Shown here: positions 33,156 to 42,416 of the stretch, in pieces
Position numbering within the stretch: the first letter of the stretch is position 1
How the letters are laid out: each line of letters starts with the position of its first letter
Origin: Aculops lycopersici
Taxonomy: Eukaryota; Arthropoda; Arachnida; Trombidiformes; Eriophyidae
Assembly (NCBI GenBank): GCA_015350385.1
Contig: WNKI01000002.1
Span: 6,058,700-6,122,699, forward strand
Length of the DNA: 64,000 bases
Reading direction: 5' to 3'
Translations under genes and position numbers: made by a program
Notes under the pieces: generated by a model
What the model was told of the DNA's origin: nothing
What the model saw: only the letters and a program-made list of their open reading frames with translations
The model's database searches: none

Positions 33156-33739
33156 GGTGACTTCTTTGGGATTCTGTTGTTGTGAGTGATTTCAATAATC
33201 TACAAATACTGTCTTAGTTGAAAAATTCAATCGATTATGTAAAATTTATCGAGTGTCGATTCGAAAAAGGATATAAATATACAGATACCTAATCTTAGCC
33301 GAATATGAGATTGGATACTTTCCAAATGGTATGGGGCGAGGTAGGTTCAGTCCACGGAGAAGATAGTTTCGCTGAGAACGCCGCATGGTAAAATGCACGC
33401 TGTTCGAAGCTTTCTCTGAATGTTTGCCGGTACACCTAAACACAGCACAAATCCGCTGTCACTCCCCCTAACCGCGCAGCGCTGCAGCGGGGAGGTGCGC
33501 TTCTCGCGGGTAGCGCGCCGACCGATGTGCGACGGCCGCCGGCCCTGCCAGGGGGGCCGCAGCTCCCATCTCTAATCGCAGTCGGGTTCGATTCCCGGTC
33601 CGGGAGCCAGGTCGCGAGCGAAGCCGCGAGACCAACTTGTCCATCATTATTCTTGACTGTTTTCCTGATTAAATCACAATGTCACATGCCTCAGAAACAA
33701 GATATCTCAAGCAACTAGCATTAGGGAAGGAGGAAAATT
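33156..33739. promoter_or_regulatory. Divergent intergenic region CCT3 / spermidine synthase, with GC-rich block
   Basis: Presumed bidirectional promoter. The block from about 33440 to 33640 is much more GC-rich than its surroundings and contains a tRNA-like T-arm (see separate entry). No TATA box is obvious beside either start. Confidence 0.5.
33560..33609 (+). other. tRNA-like T-arm / B box, probable tRNA fragment
   Basis: GGGTTCGATTCCC at 33584-33596 is a perfect RNA polymerase III B box and T-stem-loop. It is followed by a seven-base acceptor-like strand, a discriminator G and CCA (33607-33609). I could not find a 5' acceptor strand, D-arm or anticodon arm at the right distance, so no complete tRNA is called. 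It may be a 5'-truncated tRNA copy or part of a tRNA-derived short interspersed element. A genomic CCA would point to a retrotransposed copy. Confidence 0.4.
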
Positions 33740-34615
33740 ATGAACGCTCACAAGGAGGGATGGTTTACAGAGATTGGGGCGCCGAAGGGCGAGAGCGTGG
33801 CGCTCAGTATAAAGAGCAAGAGGATTTTGCACGAGGAGCAATCGAAGTATCAACATGTGGTTGTGTTTGAAAGCGAGACATTTGGCCGATGTCTCGCTTT
33901 GGACAATGCTATTCAATGCACCCAAATGGACGAGTTCTCCTACCAGGAAATGATTGCCTTTTTACCCTTGAACGCTCACCCAAATCCCAAGAGGGTTTTG
34001 ATTATTGGCGGAGGCGACGGTGGTGTTGCCCGCGAATGTTTAAAGCATCCTTCGGTGGAGACGTTGGTTCAATGTGAGATTGACGAACGAGTGGTGGAGC
34101 TATCTAAACAATACTTTCCATTGATGGCTTGCTCCTACCAAGACCCGAGGCTTGAGTTAGTTATAGGCGATGGATACAAGTATATCGAGAAGTTGGCAAA
34201 CGAGAGTTTCGATGTTATTATCACCGACTCCAGCGACCCGAAGGGCCCGGCCGAGTGTTTGTTCCAGCGACCATACTACGAAATGCTTGAGAAGAAATTG
34301 ACCAAACAGGGAATCATTTGTTGTCAGGCAGAGAGTATTTGGTTTGACTTGGAATTCATAGTCAATCTGCTCGAGATGAATAGGAAGATTTTCAAGAAGG
34401 TTGCCTATGCCAGTTGCATGACTTGCACCTATCCAAGTGGACAAATTGGTTTTCTAATTTGCGGCAAGGACCCCGATGCTAACTTGAAGACTCCAACGCT
34501 TTTGTTGGACGAGGAGAAGCTTGACTTGAAGTATTACAGCAGGGAGATGCATGAGTCAGCTTTCGTGTTGCCACGATTTGTAACAAAAAAACTCTACGGG
34601 CATTCGAATGCGTAG
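33740..34615 (+). CDS. SRM: Spermidine synthase
   Basis: 291 residues, single exon. It transfers an aminopropyl group from decarboxylated S-adenosylmethionine to putrescine in the cytosol. All key motifs are present: the N-terminal EGWFTEI, the gate region ALDNAIQCTQMDEFSYQEM (about 56-74), the glycine-rich AdoMet site VLIIGGGDGGVARE (about 87-100), the catalytic-aspartate motif VIITDSSDPKGPAE (about 160-173), YPSGQIGF near residue 230, and AFVLPRFVTKKL at the C-terminus. Length fits the family. The ATG at 33740 gives the standard N-terminus. Confidence 0.97.
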   Translation: MNAHKEGWFTEIGAPKGESVALSIKSKRILHEEQSKYQHVVVFESETFGRCLALDNAIQCTQMDEFSYQEMIAFLPLNAHPNPKRVLIIGGGDGGVARECLKHPSVETLVQCEIDERVVELSKQYFPLMACSYQDPRLELVIGDGYKYIEKLANESFDVIITDSSDPKGPAECLFQRPYYEMLEKKLTKQGIICCQAESIWFDLEFIVNLLEMNRKIFKKVAYASCMTCTYPSGQIGFLICGKDPDANLKTPTLLLDEEKLDLKYYSREMHESAFVLPRFVTKKLYGHSNA

Positions 34616-35121
34616 AGCAGCCTAATGATAATAAACCCAACACACACAAATAAAAGCAGAAGCAGTCTCTCTCATAGTAAAACCAGTCAAAAACCCACTA
34701 GTCTCTACTCTCAACTTTATTTTGTACTACCGAAGTCACTGTGTACGCAATATTCCCTTTATTTTGTCCCCGCGGCATAACATCTCGCCGCGGCTGCCGC
34801 CGCTGAATCAGTGCGCACGGGTTCGTCGGGAAAGCGCTAAAGTCGGGTAGATGGGCGTCGACGAGATGCGCGCCGCAAGGGAACGGCATGACAGAGAACC
34901 TGAACCGTTTTTAGTGCAGCGACCGACCGTTGGTCAGCTTGTTTAGGGAAAAGTAACATTGCAAACACAATGAACCAGATCCTCTTTTCCGATAGGTCCG
35001 CTCTCAAATAACTAAGATTTAAGTCAGATGGTCACCCTTTGTGACTTATTTTATTGTTCTGATTCCCGCTACAATTCACTCATCCGAACCGGACGAATCT
35101 TGATTAACTTATTTAGCAACA
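34616..35121. other. Intergenic region with CpG-rich centre
   Basis: Contains the 3' end of the spermidine synthase gene and, at about 34770-34890, a CG-rich patch. A 63-codon minus-strand frame over that patch has no recognisable product. The right part probably holds the promoter of the gene at 35122. Confidence 0.5.
34630..34635 (+). terminator. Poly(A) signal of the spermidine synthase gene
   Basis: AATAAA, 14 bp after the stop codon. A second AATAAA follows at about 34649. Confidence 0.7.
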
Positions 35122-36306
35122 ATGTCTCAAGAATCAATTATTAACGAGTGTAAACAACCAAAGAAGTTCCTCAAAAAAGGCGAAGGCCTTAAGAGATTCG
35201 CCGCTTTCAAGCCACCATTACCTGTTACAGGACGCAAATCAGAGAGAAGACAAACTTTTGTCAAGTTTAAGTTGGATAACAATATCTACTCGAAGATCCT
35301 CGACGATGATTCAATCAATTTGTCAACGGAAATACCAAAGATTCCACCACCAAAAATTATGCACACACCAATACGTCCCAGGACCCATATCCATGGTGCA
35401 TTGAGACCGATACCATTCAATGTACCTGAAGACTCGATGGAGCAACAATTTGCAACTCCGCCACACTCTTTATCTCCACCTCTACCAGCTTTGGCTAAGC
35501 ATCAAAAGTTAACGAAATCTCAAACTTTAGTTGACTCAGCAGTATCCCTTAAAACAAACACAACTGCGACTACAAGACAAAAGTCTGCCAGGCATAGAGA
35601 GCAATCGGAGCAAGGAAATAATGTCGAAACAAAACGTTATAACCTGAGAGGATCCCGCAAGCAAACACCTGAGTCCAACTCAACTCAACAACCAAAAGAT
35701 GCCAAGAAGACAATTGGGAGAGCACGAAAAATTAAGGCGGTTGTCGAGAGACACGTTGGGGGGCCAGTGGCCACAGGTGACCACCCAAATCAAGACGAGG
35801 CAGCAGAAGATCAAGCTATCAGTGAGTCAGCCATCAATGGGGAGCTTGACCATTTGCTCAAGAAAATAGAGAATAGAAAATCATCTTACGGTAGACAGGA
35901 AGAGGCTAATGACATTGAGGGCGTAGAGGATACCGCACAACAACCTGCAACGAACTCCGATACCCCAATCATAGCACAGAAGTACACTATCGCCTCGGAC
36001 CTATCCACCCCAACGCCAGGAAACTACCTTTTAGCTCTGAGTCGTAAGATCGAGCAAATTGAAGCCACCGTGAATGAGTTAAAAGATAGGGTTAAGAATT
36101 GTGAATGCGGTGCATTAATGTCCACTCCTAAACAAGCACCAACTACTAGGGCAACCAGGAAAGCGACTACTTGCACGAATCAGAACAAACAGACAAATGC
36201 CACAAATTCTACACCAGATCTCATGAGACATTTGGTGAAGATAGTTGAAGAACTCAAACTTCAAGAGCTCAAGAGACTTGACGAAGTTGATCGTCGTTAT
36301 GAGTAA
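35122..36306 (+). CDS. Unrecognised disordered protein with an FLKKGEG motif
   Basis: 394-residue single-exon protein. Near the N-terminus, residues 16-27 read FLKKGEGLKRFA, which resembles the FLxRGEGxxRF element of centriolar CPAP/CENPJ-SAS-4 family proteins. The rest of that family (tubulin-binding PN2-3, long coiled coil, C-terminal TCP/G-box repeats) is not seen. Residues 60-280 are Pro/Gln/Thr-rich and probably disordered. About 300-330 (LLALSRKIEQIEATVNELKDR) and 360-394 could form short coiled coils. A centrosome or spindle role is a guess from the one motif, and I do not assign a gene name. It converges with eL42 (157 bp between stops). Confidence 0.75.
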   Translation: MSQESIINECKQPKKFLKKGEGLKRFAAFKPPLPVTGRKSERRQTFVKFKLDNNIYSKILDDDSINLSTEIPKIPPPKIMHTPIRPRTHIHGALRPIPFNVPEDSMEQQFATPPHSLSPPLPALAKHQKLTKSQTLVDSAVSLKTNTTATTRQKSARHREQSEQGNNVETKRYNLRGSRKQTPESNSTQQPKDAKKTIGRARKIKAVVERHVGGPVATGDHPNQDEAAEDQAISESAINGELDHLLKKIENRKSSYGRQEEANDIEGVEDTAQQPATNSDTPIIAQKYTIASDLSTPTPGNYLLALSRKIEQIEATVNELKDRVKNCECGALMSTPKQAPTTRATRKATTCTNQNKQTNATNSTPDLMRHLVKIVEELKLQELKRLDEVDRRYE

Positions 36307-36415
36307 AGTAGGCACGCTAGCAGTAAAATCATCAGAATAATTTCAATTTATAAATTCGTAGACACGGCACATCTCTAGTTACATTTCTCGTCCAAGAGTT
36401 TGTAGCCTGGGCTCA

Positions 36416-36421
36416 TTTATT
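36416..36421 (-). terminator. Poly(A) signal of the eL42 gene
   Basis: AATAAA on the minus strand (TTTATT on plus), about 43 bp after the eL42 stop codon. Confidence 0.65.
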
Positions 36422-36463
36422 ATTAGATCCGTCACAGCAGGAAATAATAAACACTACGAGGCA

Positions 36464-36781
36464 CTAGAATTGAATCATTTGACCCTTCCTCTTCTTGTCA
36501 CCACCAATTTCGAAGTGCTTACATCTCTTGATAGCCAATTGGTTTCGGTGCTTGCATTCGGAACACTCCATACGCAAGACGATCTTCTTTGTGGTCTTGG
36601 CCTTCTTTCTGAAAATTGGCTTAGTCTGACCTCCAAAACCTCTCTGCTTTCTGTCGTAACGTCTCTTACCCTGGGCTGTCTTTGAATCCTTACCCTTCTT
36701 GTATTGGGTTACCTTGTGCAAGGTATGCTTGGCGCACTTACCTTTGCAAAAGGTCTTTCTGGTCTTGGGCACGTTGACCAT
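36464..36781 (-). CDS. RpL36A: Large-subunit ribosomal protein eL42 (RPL36A)
   Basis: 105 residues, single exon and standard length. It is a cytosolic 60S subunit protein near the tRNA exit site. The start MVNVPKTRKTFCKGKCAKHT and the end (HFEIGGDKKRKGQMIQF) are near-universal. The Cys pairs (CKGKC near 12-16, CSECKHR near 73-79) form the zinc site. The cycloheximide-sensitivity Pro is present in GGQTKPIF. Animal genes usually have introns, and here there are none. It diverges from mL44 over 567 bp, pairing a cytosolic with a mitochondrial ribosomal protein gene. Confidence 0.97.
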   Translation of the reverse strand: MVNVPKTRKTFCKGKCAKHTLHKVTQYKKGKDSKTAQGKRRYDRKQRGFGGQTKPIFRKKAKTTKKIVLRMECSECKHRNQLAIKRCKHFEIGGDKKRKGQMIQF

Positions 36782-37348
36782 TTTGATTTTTGGAAAATGG
36801 TTCAGTATAAATTAACAATATCTCTTATCGATCCTAGCCAACAAAGTGGTGATTTTATATGATAAATATCCAATAATTTATATCTGTTTGAGTTATTAGG
36901 TCTGAATAAATGATTATTTCGAGTATCCAATGGACATTTAGCACGGCGATTCAAAAGAGCCTTGCAACGGCGTGTGCGGCGGAAGATCACTTCTCAATTT
37001 GAACGCAGAGCATGTGGCGCCGCTGCTAGTAGACTGGCGATCGAAGCGCATTTCGTCCCGTTTTGAGGGGGGGGGAGAATTGCATGAAACGGTCGAAGCT
37101 GCACGAGGTGGGGGTAGGAATAGCGGTGGCGGTACAGCAAGTCTAGCTGTACCGCCATCGGTGCAGGACTAAATAGTTGAACAGTTTATTCCTGCAGGAT
37201 AAGTTGGTCCTGCGACTACACGAGGCTTGATGTTTTTATTCTGTTTGATCTCCACAATCAATTAAGTTTTTCGAATTTCTTAAAGGAACTCGCGCAAACC
37301 ACCCCCCTTTGAGGTTGTCTGTCAAACATTATTGTCTCCTAGATCACC
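36782..37348. promoter_or_regulatory. Divergent intergenic region eL42 / mL44
   Basis: Presumed bidirectional promoter and 5' leaders. A GC-rich core spans about 36965-37160, with a run of nine G at 37067-37075 and a strong hairpin at 37124-37160. Confidence 0.5.
37124..37160. repeat. 15-bp-stem GC-rich hairpin
   Basis: Arms 37124-37138 and 37146-37160 pair with one G-T wobble around a 7-nt loop (core GGCGGTACAGC / GCTGTACCGCC). It lies 189 bp before the mL44 ATG, possibly in the leader or promoter. Confidence 0.85.
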
Positions 37349-38410
37349 ATGGCCTCAAGCCGTATACTTACAAATCTACTGTCAAACACTTCCTCAGTAC
37401 CTAGATGTTGCAACCTCACTGGACTTCAATCTATTAAGCTAGTCAAAACTTTACCCCTAATCAAGCAGACCAGGACATTGCGCTTATGGAAGGAGAGAAC
37501 TTACAGAGATATGTACCATCGAGGTAGATCATTCGATAGAGTGAAATTCCCTGAAAGTCGGAGAGATGAAATGCAGGAGTGGAACTACAGATCCGAAATA
37601 TTCGCATTTTCACGACGTTTACATGAGAATCTCAGCGAAGATACATTACGTCAGTTGTTTGCCCATCAGTCTTATGTTGATACAATTAGACAGCACAGTG
37701 CAGAGCATAATCTGCCAGAAGTACCATTACAATCGAACCAGGAGCTAGTGGATAGAGGCGTGCAGCTCATCGATCACTGTGTCAAGCCATATTTGAGACA
37801 CCACTTTGATCGTATGCCAGAGGATGGAATTATCGATATCACAAACTTTTTGAAAAGTGAGTTAGTATTAGCTGAAATGTCTGATTGGTTCGGTTGCAAT
37901 GATATCATCTTATGCCAAGAGAAGAAACCTAGCCTATCAACCAAGGCTGACACTGTGCGTGCCCTACTTGCTGCTATTGAGAAAGATCTCGGCCTTAATA
38001 GGGTGCAGAGATTTGTAGTAGACATGGTGATATCATATTTAAACGATAAAGATATTATGGAGGACGTATGGTATATCCCAAACCCAGAGGAGACACTCAA
38101 TCTTATTCTTAGCAATAGCAACTTACCAGCCTACGAGCCACGACTCATGTTCCAAACTGGCCAACAGACTCTTGAACCATGTCATATAGTTGGACTGTAT
38201 GTAAATAAGAAATTTATCGGCTCTAGTGCTGGCGAGACGTTACCCATTGCCGAATCGTGTGCTGCCCTAAATGCCTTGTCGAGATTCTTCGATTTAGAGG
38301 AACATAGACGACCTTTTACTTATGGCGACGCATCTGAACAGATTGACTACAAAGCTCATTCAAAAGAACACGAGTTTATGAAGTCTTATAAGATTAAGTT
38401 GGAAGGATAA
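37349..38410 (+). CDS. MRPL44: Mitochondrial ribosomal protein mL44
   Basis: 353 residues, single exon. It is a large-subunit mitoribosome protein. The N-terminus (about 1-45) is basic and Ser/Leu-rich without acidic residues, as expected for a mitochondrial presequence. An RNase III-like fold follows (about 75-225: EIFAFSRRLHENLSEDTLRQLFAHQSY split as EIFAFSRRLHENLSED and LRQLFAHQSY, SNQELVDRG, LAAIEKDLG). A double-stranded RNA-binding domain spans about 245-330 (PAYEPRLMFQTG, YVNKKFIGSSAGETLPIAE). The RNase III catalytic acidic box is not conserved, as in the family. It ends with FTYGDASEQ. It converges with RPB12 (70 bp between stops). Confidence 0.93.
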   Translation: MASSRILTNLLSNTSSVPRCCNLTGLQSIKLVKTLPLIKQTRTLRLWKERTYRDMYHRGRSFDRVKFPESRRDEMQEWNYRSEIFAFSRRLHENLSEDTLRQLFAHQSYVDTIRQHSAEHNLPEVPLQSNQELVDRGVQLIDHCVKPYLRHHFDRMPEDGIIDITNFLKSELVLAEMSDWFGCNDIILCQEKKPSLSTKADTVRALLAAIEKDLGLNRVQRFVVDMVISYLNDKDIMEDVWYIPNPEETLNLILSNSNLPAYEPRLMFQTGQQTLEPCHIVGLYVNKKFIGSSAGETLPIAESCAALNALSRFFDLEEHRRPFTYGDASEQIDYKAHSKEHEFMKSYKIKLEG

Positions 38411-38414
38411 TAAA
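38409..38414 (+). terminator. Poly(A) signal overlapping the mL44 stop codon
   Basis: AATAAA begins inside the TAA stop (38408-38410), a very compact arrangement. Confidence 0.55.
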
Positions 38415-38480
38415 GTTTAATATGTTTCTAGATTGTTAACCTCGAATCAAGGATTGACGATTCTACTGCAATGATTTTCT

Positions 38481-38660
38481 TCACCTGGCATCGAAGACAA
38501 TAAGTCTCTTTGTTCGTTTCTTGTACAGGATTCTGTAGCCACAGGCACGGCATCTAATGTGATCCTTGGGCTTGATTTGAATTTCCTCCTGACAATCGGC
38601 ACAGAAGTACTCGATTCCCTGTTTCCTTACTTCGGGTTCTGGGTTTTCTTCTTCGTTCAT
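38481..38660 (-). CDS. POLR2K: RNA polymerase subunit RPB12 / RPABC4
   Basis: 59-residue protein on the minus strand, ATG at 38660, TGA at 38481-38483. It is a shared subunit of RNA polymerases I, II and III. The two Cys pairs of its zinc ribbon are present (YFCADCQEE and IRCRACGYRI), followed by the diagnostic C-terminus LYKKRTKRLIVFDAR. The N-terminal 17 residues are acidic and variable (EEENPEPE), as usual. Length equals the family norm of about 58. It is easily missed because it is so short. It converges on mL44 and diverges from the lysozyme-like gene across about 720 bp. Confidence 0.97.
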   Translation of the reverse strand: MNEEENPEPEVRKQGIEYFCADCQEEIQIKPKDHIRCRACGYRILYKKRTKRLIVFDAR

Positions 38661-39379
38661 GATTGATTATTCAAGAATCTAGCAGCTTATGTATCAATCA
38701 AGATGGCTAAATTTCGTGGATGGAAATCTCGTGTTGTCTGAAGTAACAACAATAACACGCACATGGTTTTCTCGCATAAATTTCCCTCTGCTTTCTGCTC
38801 TTGCGCTTCGTGGCCACCAGGGCGGCGCTGCACAGAAACAGGAATCTTGACCAATGCTACTCACGGAGTAGCCATTGAACAACCACCTGTTCCACGATCT
38901 AGATCAAGTTTACCTGCATTATATCGATGCACTGGCTGGCATCACTAGCTTGTGGATTCTCTCACCCACAAGCCCACCGGTAAACCTGCAGACAAGAGCG
39001 CTTGCTTGCTACAAGAGTAGCCAAGCCAATTTGGGCAAAGAGATTCTTCTTCGCCAAGCTCGCAACATACATTGAGGACACGGTGACCACTCTAATCTAG
39101 CTTCTACTCAACTCTTTCAACTAGCCTTATCGCTATCCTGCAGATTTCCACTCTTAATGTCAAGGTCTCAAGTATTCAGTGGAAAAGACCGTTATTTTTG
39201 TTATGAGATAACTTTTCCACTTGCTCTCTGGTCGAGCGGTCAATTTCCACATCATGTTGATAGATTATTGTTTAGATTTTAATTGTTGATCCTTCTACCT
39301 AAATAGAATATAATTTTTTATTCTCAATCTGTGAAATTTATTTATTGTTATTTATAACTTAAACTAAGAAAGAACCAAG
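38661..39379. other. Divergent intergenic region RPB12 / lysozyme-like gene
   Basis: No coding region supported. It presumably carries both promoters. The last 200 bp before 39379 are A/T-rich. Confidence 0.5.
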
Positions 39380-42300
39380 ATGTTATTCCTACAAGTTGCA
39401 CTTGCTTTCTGCTCGGCCAGTCTACTATTCCGCGCTGATGCCTTACTAACGGAACACCTAAATCCAGATCAGGAAGCCAGATGTCTTAATTGCATTAGAA
39501 ATGTGAGTAGTATCATGAATATTGACACCAGCAAGAGGTGCGAAAATTACTTTTGTGGCCCATATCAGCTAAGCTATACCTATTGGTCAGAGGCTGGCAA
39601 GCCAGGTAACAATCAGGGCGCGCGAGACTATGAGAAATGTGCAAGGGATAAAACTTGTGCCGAACAAACAGTGAGAGCCTATTTCAAGAAATACAAACGC
39701 GATTGCAATGGCGATGGTATCATTGATTGCCGAGACATGGCTGCTATGCACAAGGGCGGTCCACAATCGTGCAACTCAGATTGGTTTTACAAGTCAAGAT
39801 ATTGGCTAGCCTTCAACAAGACATTGTGCATGACAAATCCAGATAGTACAGAACTTGGAGCCGATAGTATTTCACACAAGCAAATAAATTTAAATGAACA
39901 AGGCCAACAGACAAGACAGATGAAGAATCAAAGTTTGACACCCGAGTGCTTGGATTGCATCTGCGATGCCGTTTCGGGTTGTAATACAAGTGTAAACAAT
40001 TGCGGAAGTGGAACAGTTTGTGGCCCATTTGCGATCTCACAAGCCTACTGGAAGGACGGTAAGTTACTAAAGACTAATTTGGATCTCTTGAATATAAATA
40101 TCATCATGTATAATAAAATCTAACCAATCAAAGAAAAAAAAATCAAATTGTCAAAAATCATCAGGTAGGCGACCCGGTGCCAGTTGGACGGCTTGCGCCA
40201 GAACAAAAGAGTGTTCAAGTGTTGCAATGAAAAATTACATGGAAAAGTATACACGCGATTGCAATGGCGACGGATTCATCACTTGCGAGGACTACGCCGC
40301 CATCCATAGGCGCGGCCCACAAGCTTGCTCCAATCGCGATCTGTTCAAAGATCATTATTGGAACAAATTTTTAGCTTGCCGAGCGAATCAAAAGCCAGTT
40401 AAGGACGTTAATATGGTCAAGGTCAATGAGAGTCCAGATGATCTGATGACCTTGACCAAACTCTCAGGTCCAGCTGATCCAACCTTATTAACGTCAACGT
40501 CAACAGCAGCAGCAGTAGCAGCAACTAATCAAACGCCAATCACAACAATCTCCTTCTCGAGCACAAGCACAACAAGCCCGACAACAACGACAACACCTTC
40601 AACGACCACAATCACTGCCTCACAACCACCTAGCAGCCCAGTCAGTGATATTGGTGGAGGTAGCTATGATATGAGTAGCCATTATAGACCTGATAGAAAT
40701 ACCCCTACAACTTCCACCACTATCAATTACTCGCCAACAACTTCCGGTACGTCGGCTCAACAATCTTCAGTTGAAGTTGCAGGTAAGGACGAGAATCACG
40801 ACGCAAAATTTCAGATATCAGAGCAGCCAACTTATGAGCTGAAGTCCATGGTGCTAGATGTTAAAGATGATAAATCTGAAAATGCGGCATCAAAGCGAAA
40901 CAAACTTCCGCCTCTCAATGCTTATGGTCATGTTCCGGTTTCTAATTTGGCCAATCAATTCAATCAATACGAAACGAGAAAACCAATTCTCTACGAGAGT
41001 ACTACTTCTTCAAAACCAACCAAGAGGCCAGATTATGTTGTGGATGCATCAGACCTTAGCACTCCAGTTTCATCATTTAAGCATTCAATCTCACATGATT
41101 ACTACCAACCACTACCCAAAAGGCACCAGCACCAGCACCAACAGCATCAGCAACCACAACAATCGACTCATACTAGAGAACCACCAATTTTTTCCACCTC
41201 TCGAGGAGCTTCAAGTCCAACTAGATGGCAATCAGCTGAAGAGTCAACCTTAGCGACTGTTCAGCCAACACCGAGTTCGACAAGCAGCACGACACCCAGA
41301 AGCGTAATAATTCCAGACTCAAGTGTATCCACTGTCATAGTACCAAATATGGTTCCTGTTGTTCCGGTTGCTGATCATCAGCCGATCAATATACGACCAC
41401 CGGTTGTTTCGGGAGAAGACGACTATCCGGTTGCGCCAGAGTATCCATATCACAGTCAAAACAGTGACTTGGATAGGACAAATTTCGATAGAGTAGTCAA
41501 TAATATTGTTACAAATCCCGACTTTTCCAAGTCTCATCCTCCGGTGCCTGAAATCTCGGTTATTTTAGCGAAAGAGGAAGAGAGTTACTCAACAACTCAG
41601 CAGCAGCCTCAACAGGTGAATAGGAATAATTTTTCCAAAACTCCAAATTTGAGTAGCAAGACAAGTGGTTCAGATTTGACTAGCCAGTCGACGACAACAA
41701 CAAGTGGTAGCTCGATCAAGAGGATAAATACTGGTTCAGCCAAGTCAACGACAACAATCTTGTTGCAACCTGAAATGCAGCAGGAAAATCAGGCAAATCC
41801 GCAGCCAGATCTAACGGATAACCTTAATGTTAGCAGTTTATTTGAGAAGGGACTCAATGAAAGTGGCCGGATTTCTAACGATTGTTTAGAGTGCATTTGC
41901 GACGCTAGTAGCAATTGTGATACTTCCGTTCAGTGTATATCGAAGCAACGTGAAAAGAATCGCTGCGGATTGTACATGATTTCCTGGAATCAATTCCAGG
42001 ATTCGGATATATCACTCACCTCGCTGATGTCGTCACCATTGGGCTCATCAAATGACGAGTCGGCAAATGAGAGATTGTATTACGATTGTACGACCGACAA
42101 GCTTTGTGCTGAGCGATTGATACATTTATACATAGAGAAGTATCAGAAGGATTGCAACGGCGACGGAAAGATCGACTGTCGAGACATTGCAGCAATTCAT
42201 CGAGTTGGACCGGACAACTGCAACTCAGGTAAATTTTTGAGCTCTCAATATTGGAAAGATTTTAGCATTTGTGCGGCCGAGCGATTGACTGGCTCAAGTG

Positions 42301-42416
42301 AGGTATCCAGTTTAACCACAACACCGCAGACCAGTACCACGATTGCCACTTTAGCCTCGACACACTCGCCATCGTCGTTGTCGTCTTCCGTCTCACTAAT
42401 GCGTCGGCTTCATTAG
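39380..42416 (+). CDS. Secreted protein with three destabilase/i-type lysozyme-like domains (two exons)
   Basis: Join 39380-40058 and 40165-42416 (106-nt GT-AG intron, donor GACG|GTAAGT, acceptor ATCAG|GTAGG), 976 residues. Signal peptide about 1-21. Three Cys-rich destabilase domains follow: about 35-153, about 190-310 (spanning the intron) and about 800-925. A long Ser/Thr/Pro/Gln-rich linker, probably disordered and mucin-like, lies between domains 2 and 3. Each domain has the CxxC start, a GPF/GPY/GLY-type segment and the DCNGDGxIxCxDxAAxH block. The Glu that is catalytic in bivalve i-type lysozyme (CICxxESGC) is replaced by Ser, Val and Ser respectively, so muramidase activity is unlikely. 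Family members may act as isopeptidases or binders. The DCNGDG blocks look like EF-hand loops. Multi-domain secretion to cuticle, gut or saliva is only a guess. Confidence 0.88.

Noticed and set aside
34698..34889. 63-codon minus-strand frame over a CG-rich patch
   Set aside because: No family, and it overlaps the spermidine synthase 3' flank. Open frames are expected in CG-rich DNA.
40858..41253. 131-codon alternative-frame reading inside the lysozyme-like linker
   Set aside because: It is a shadow of the Ser/Thr/Gln-rich coding exon in another frame.
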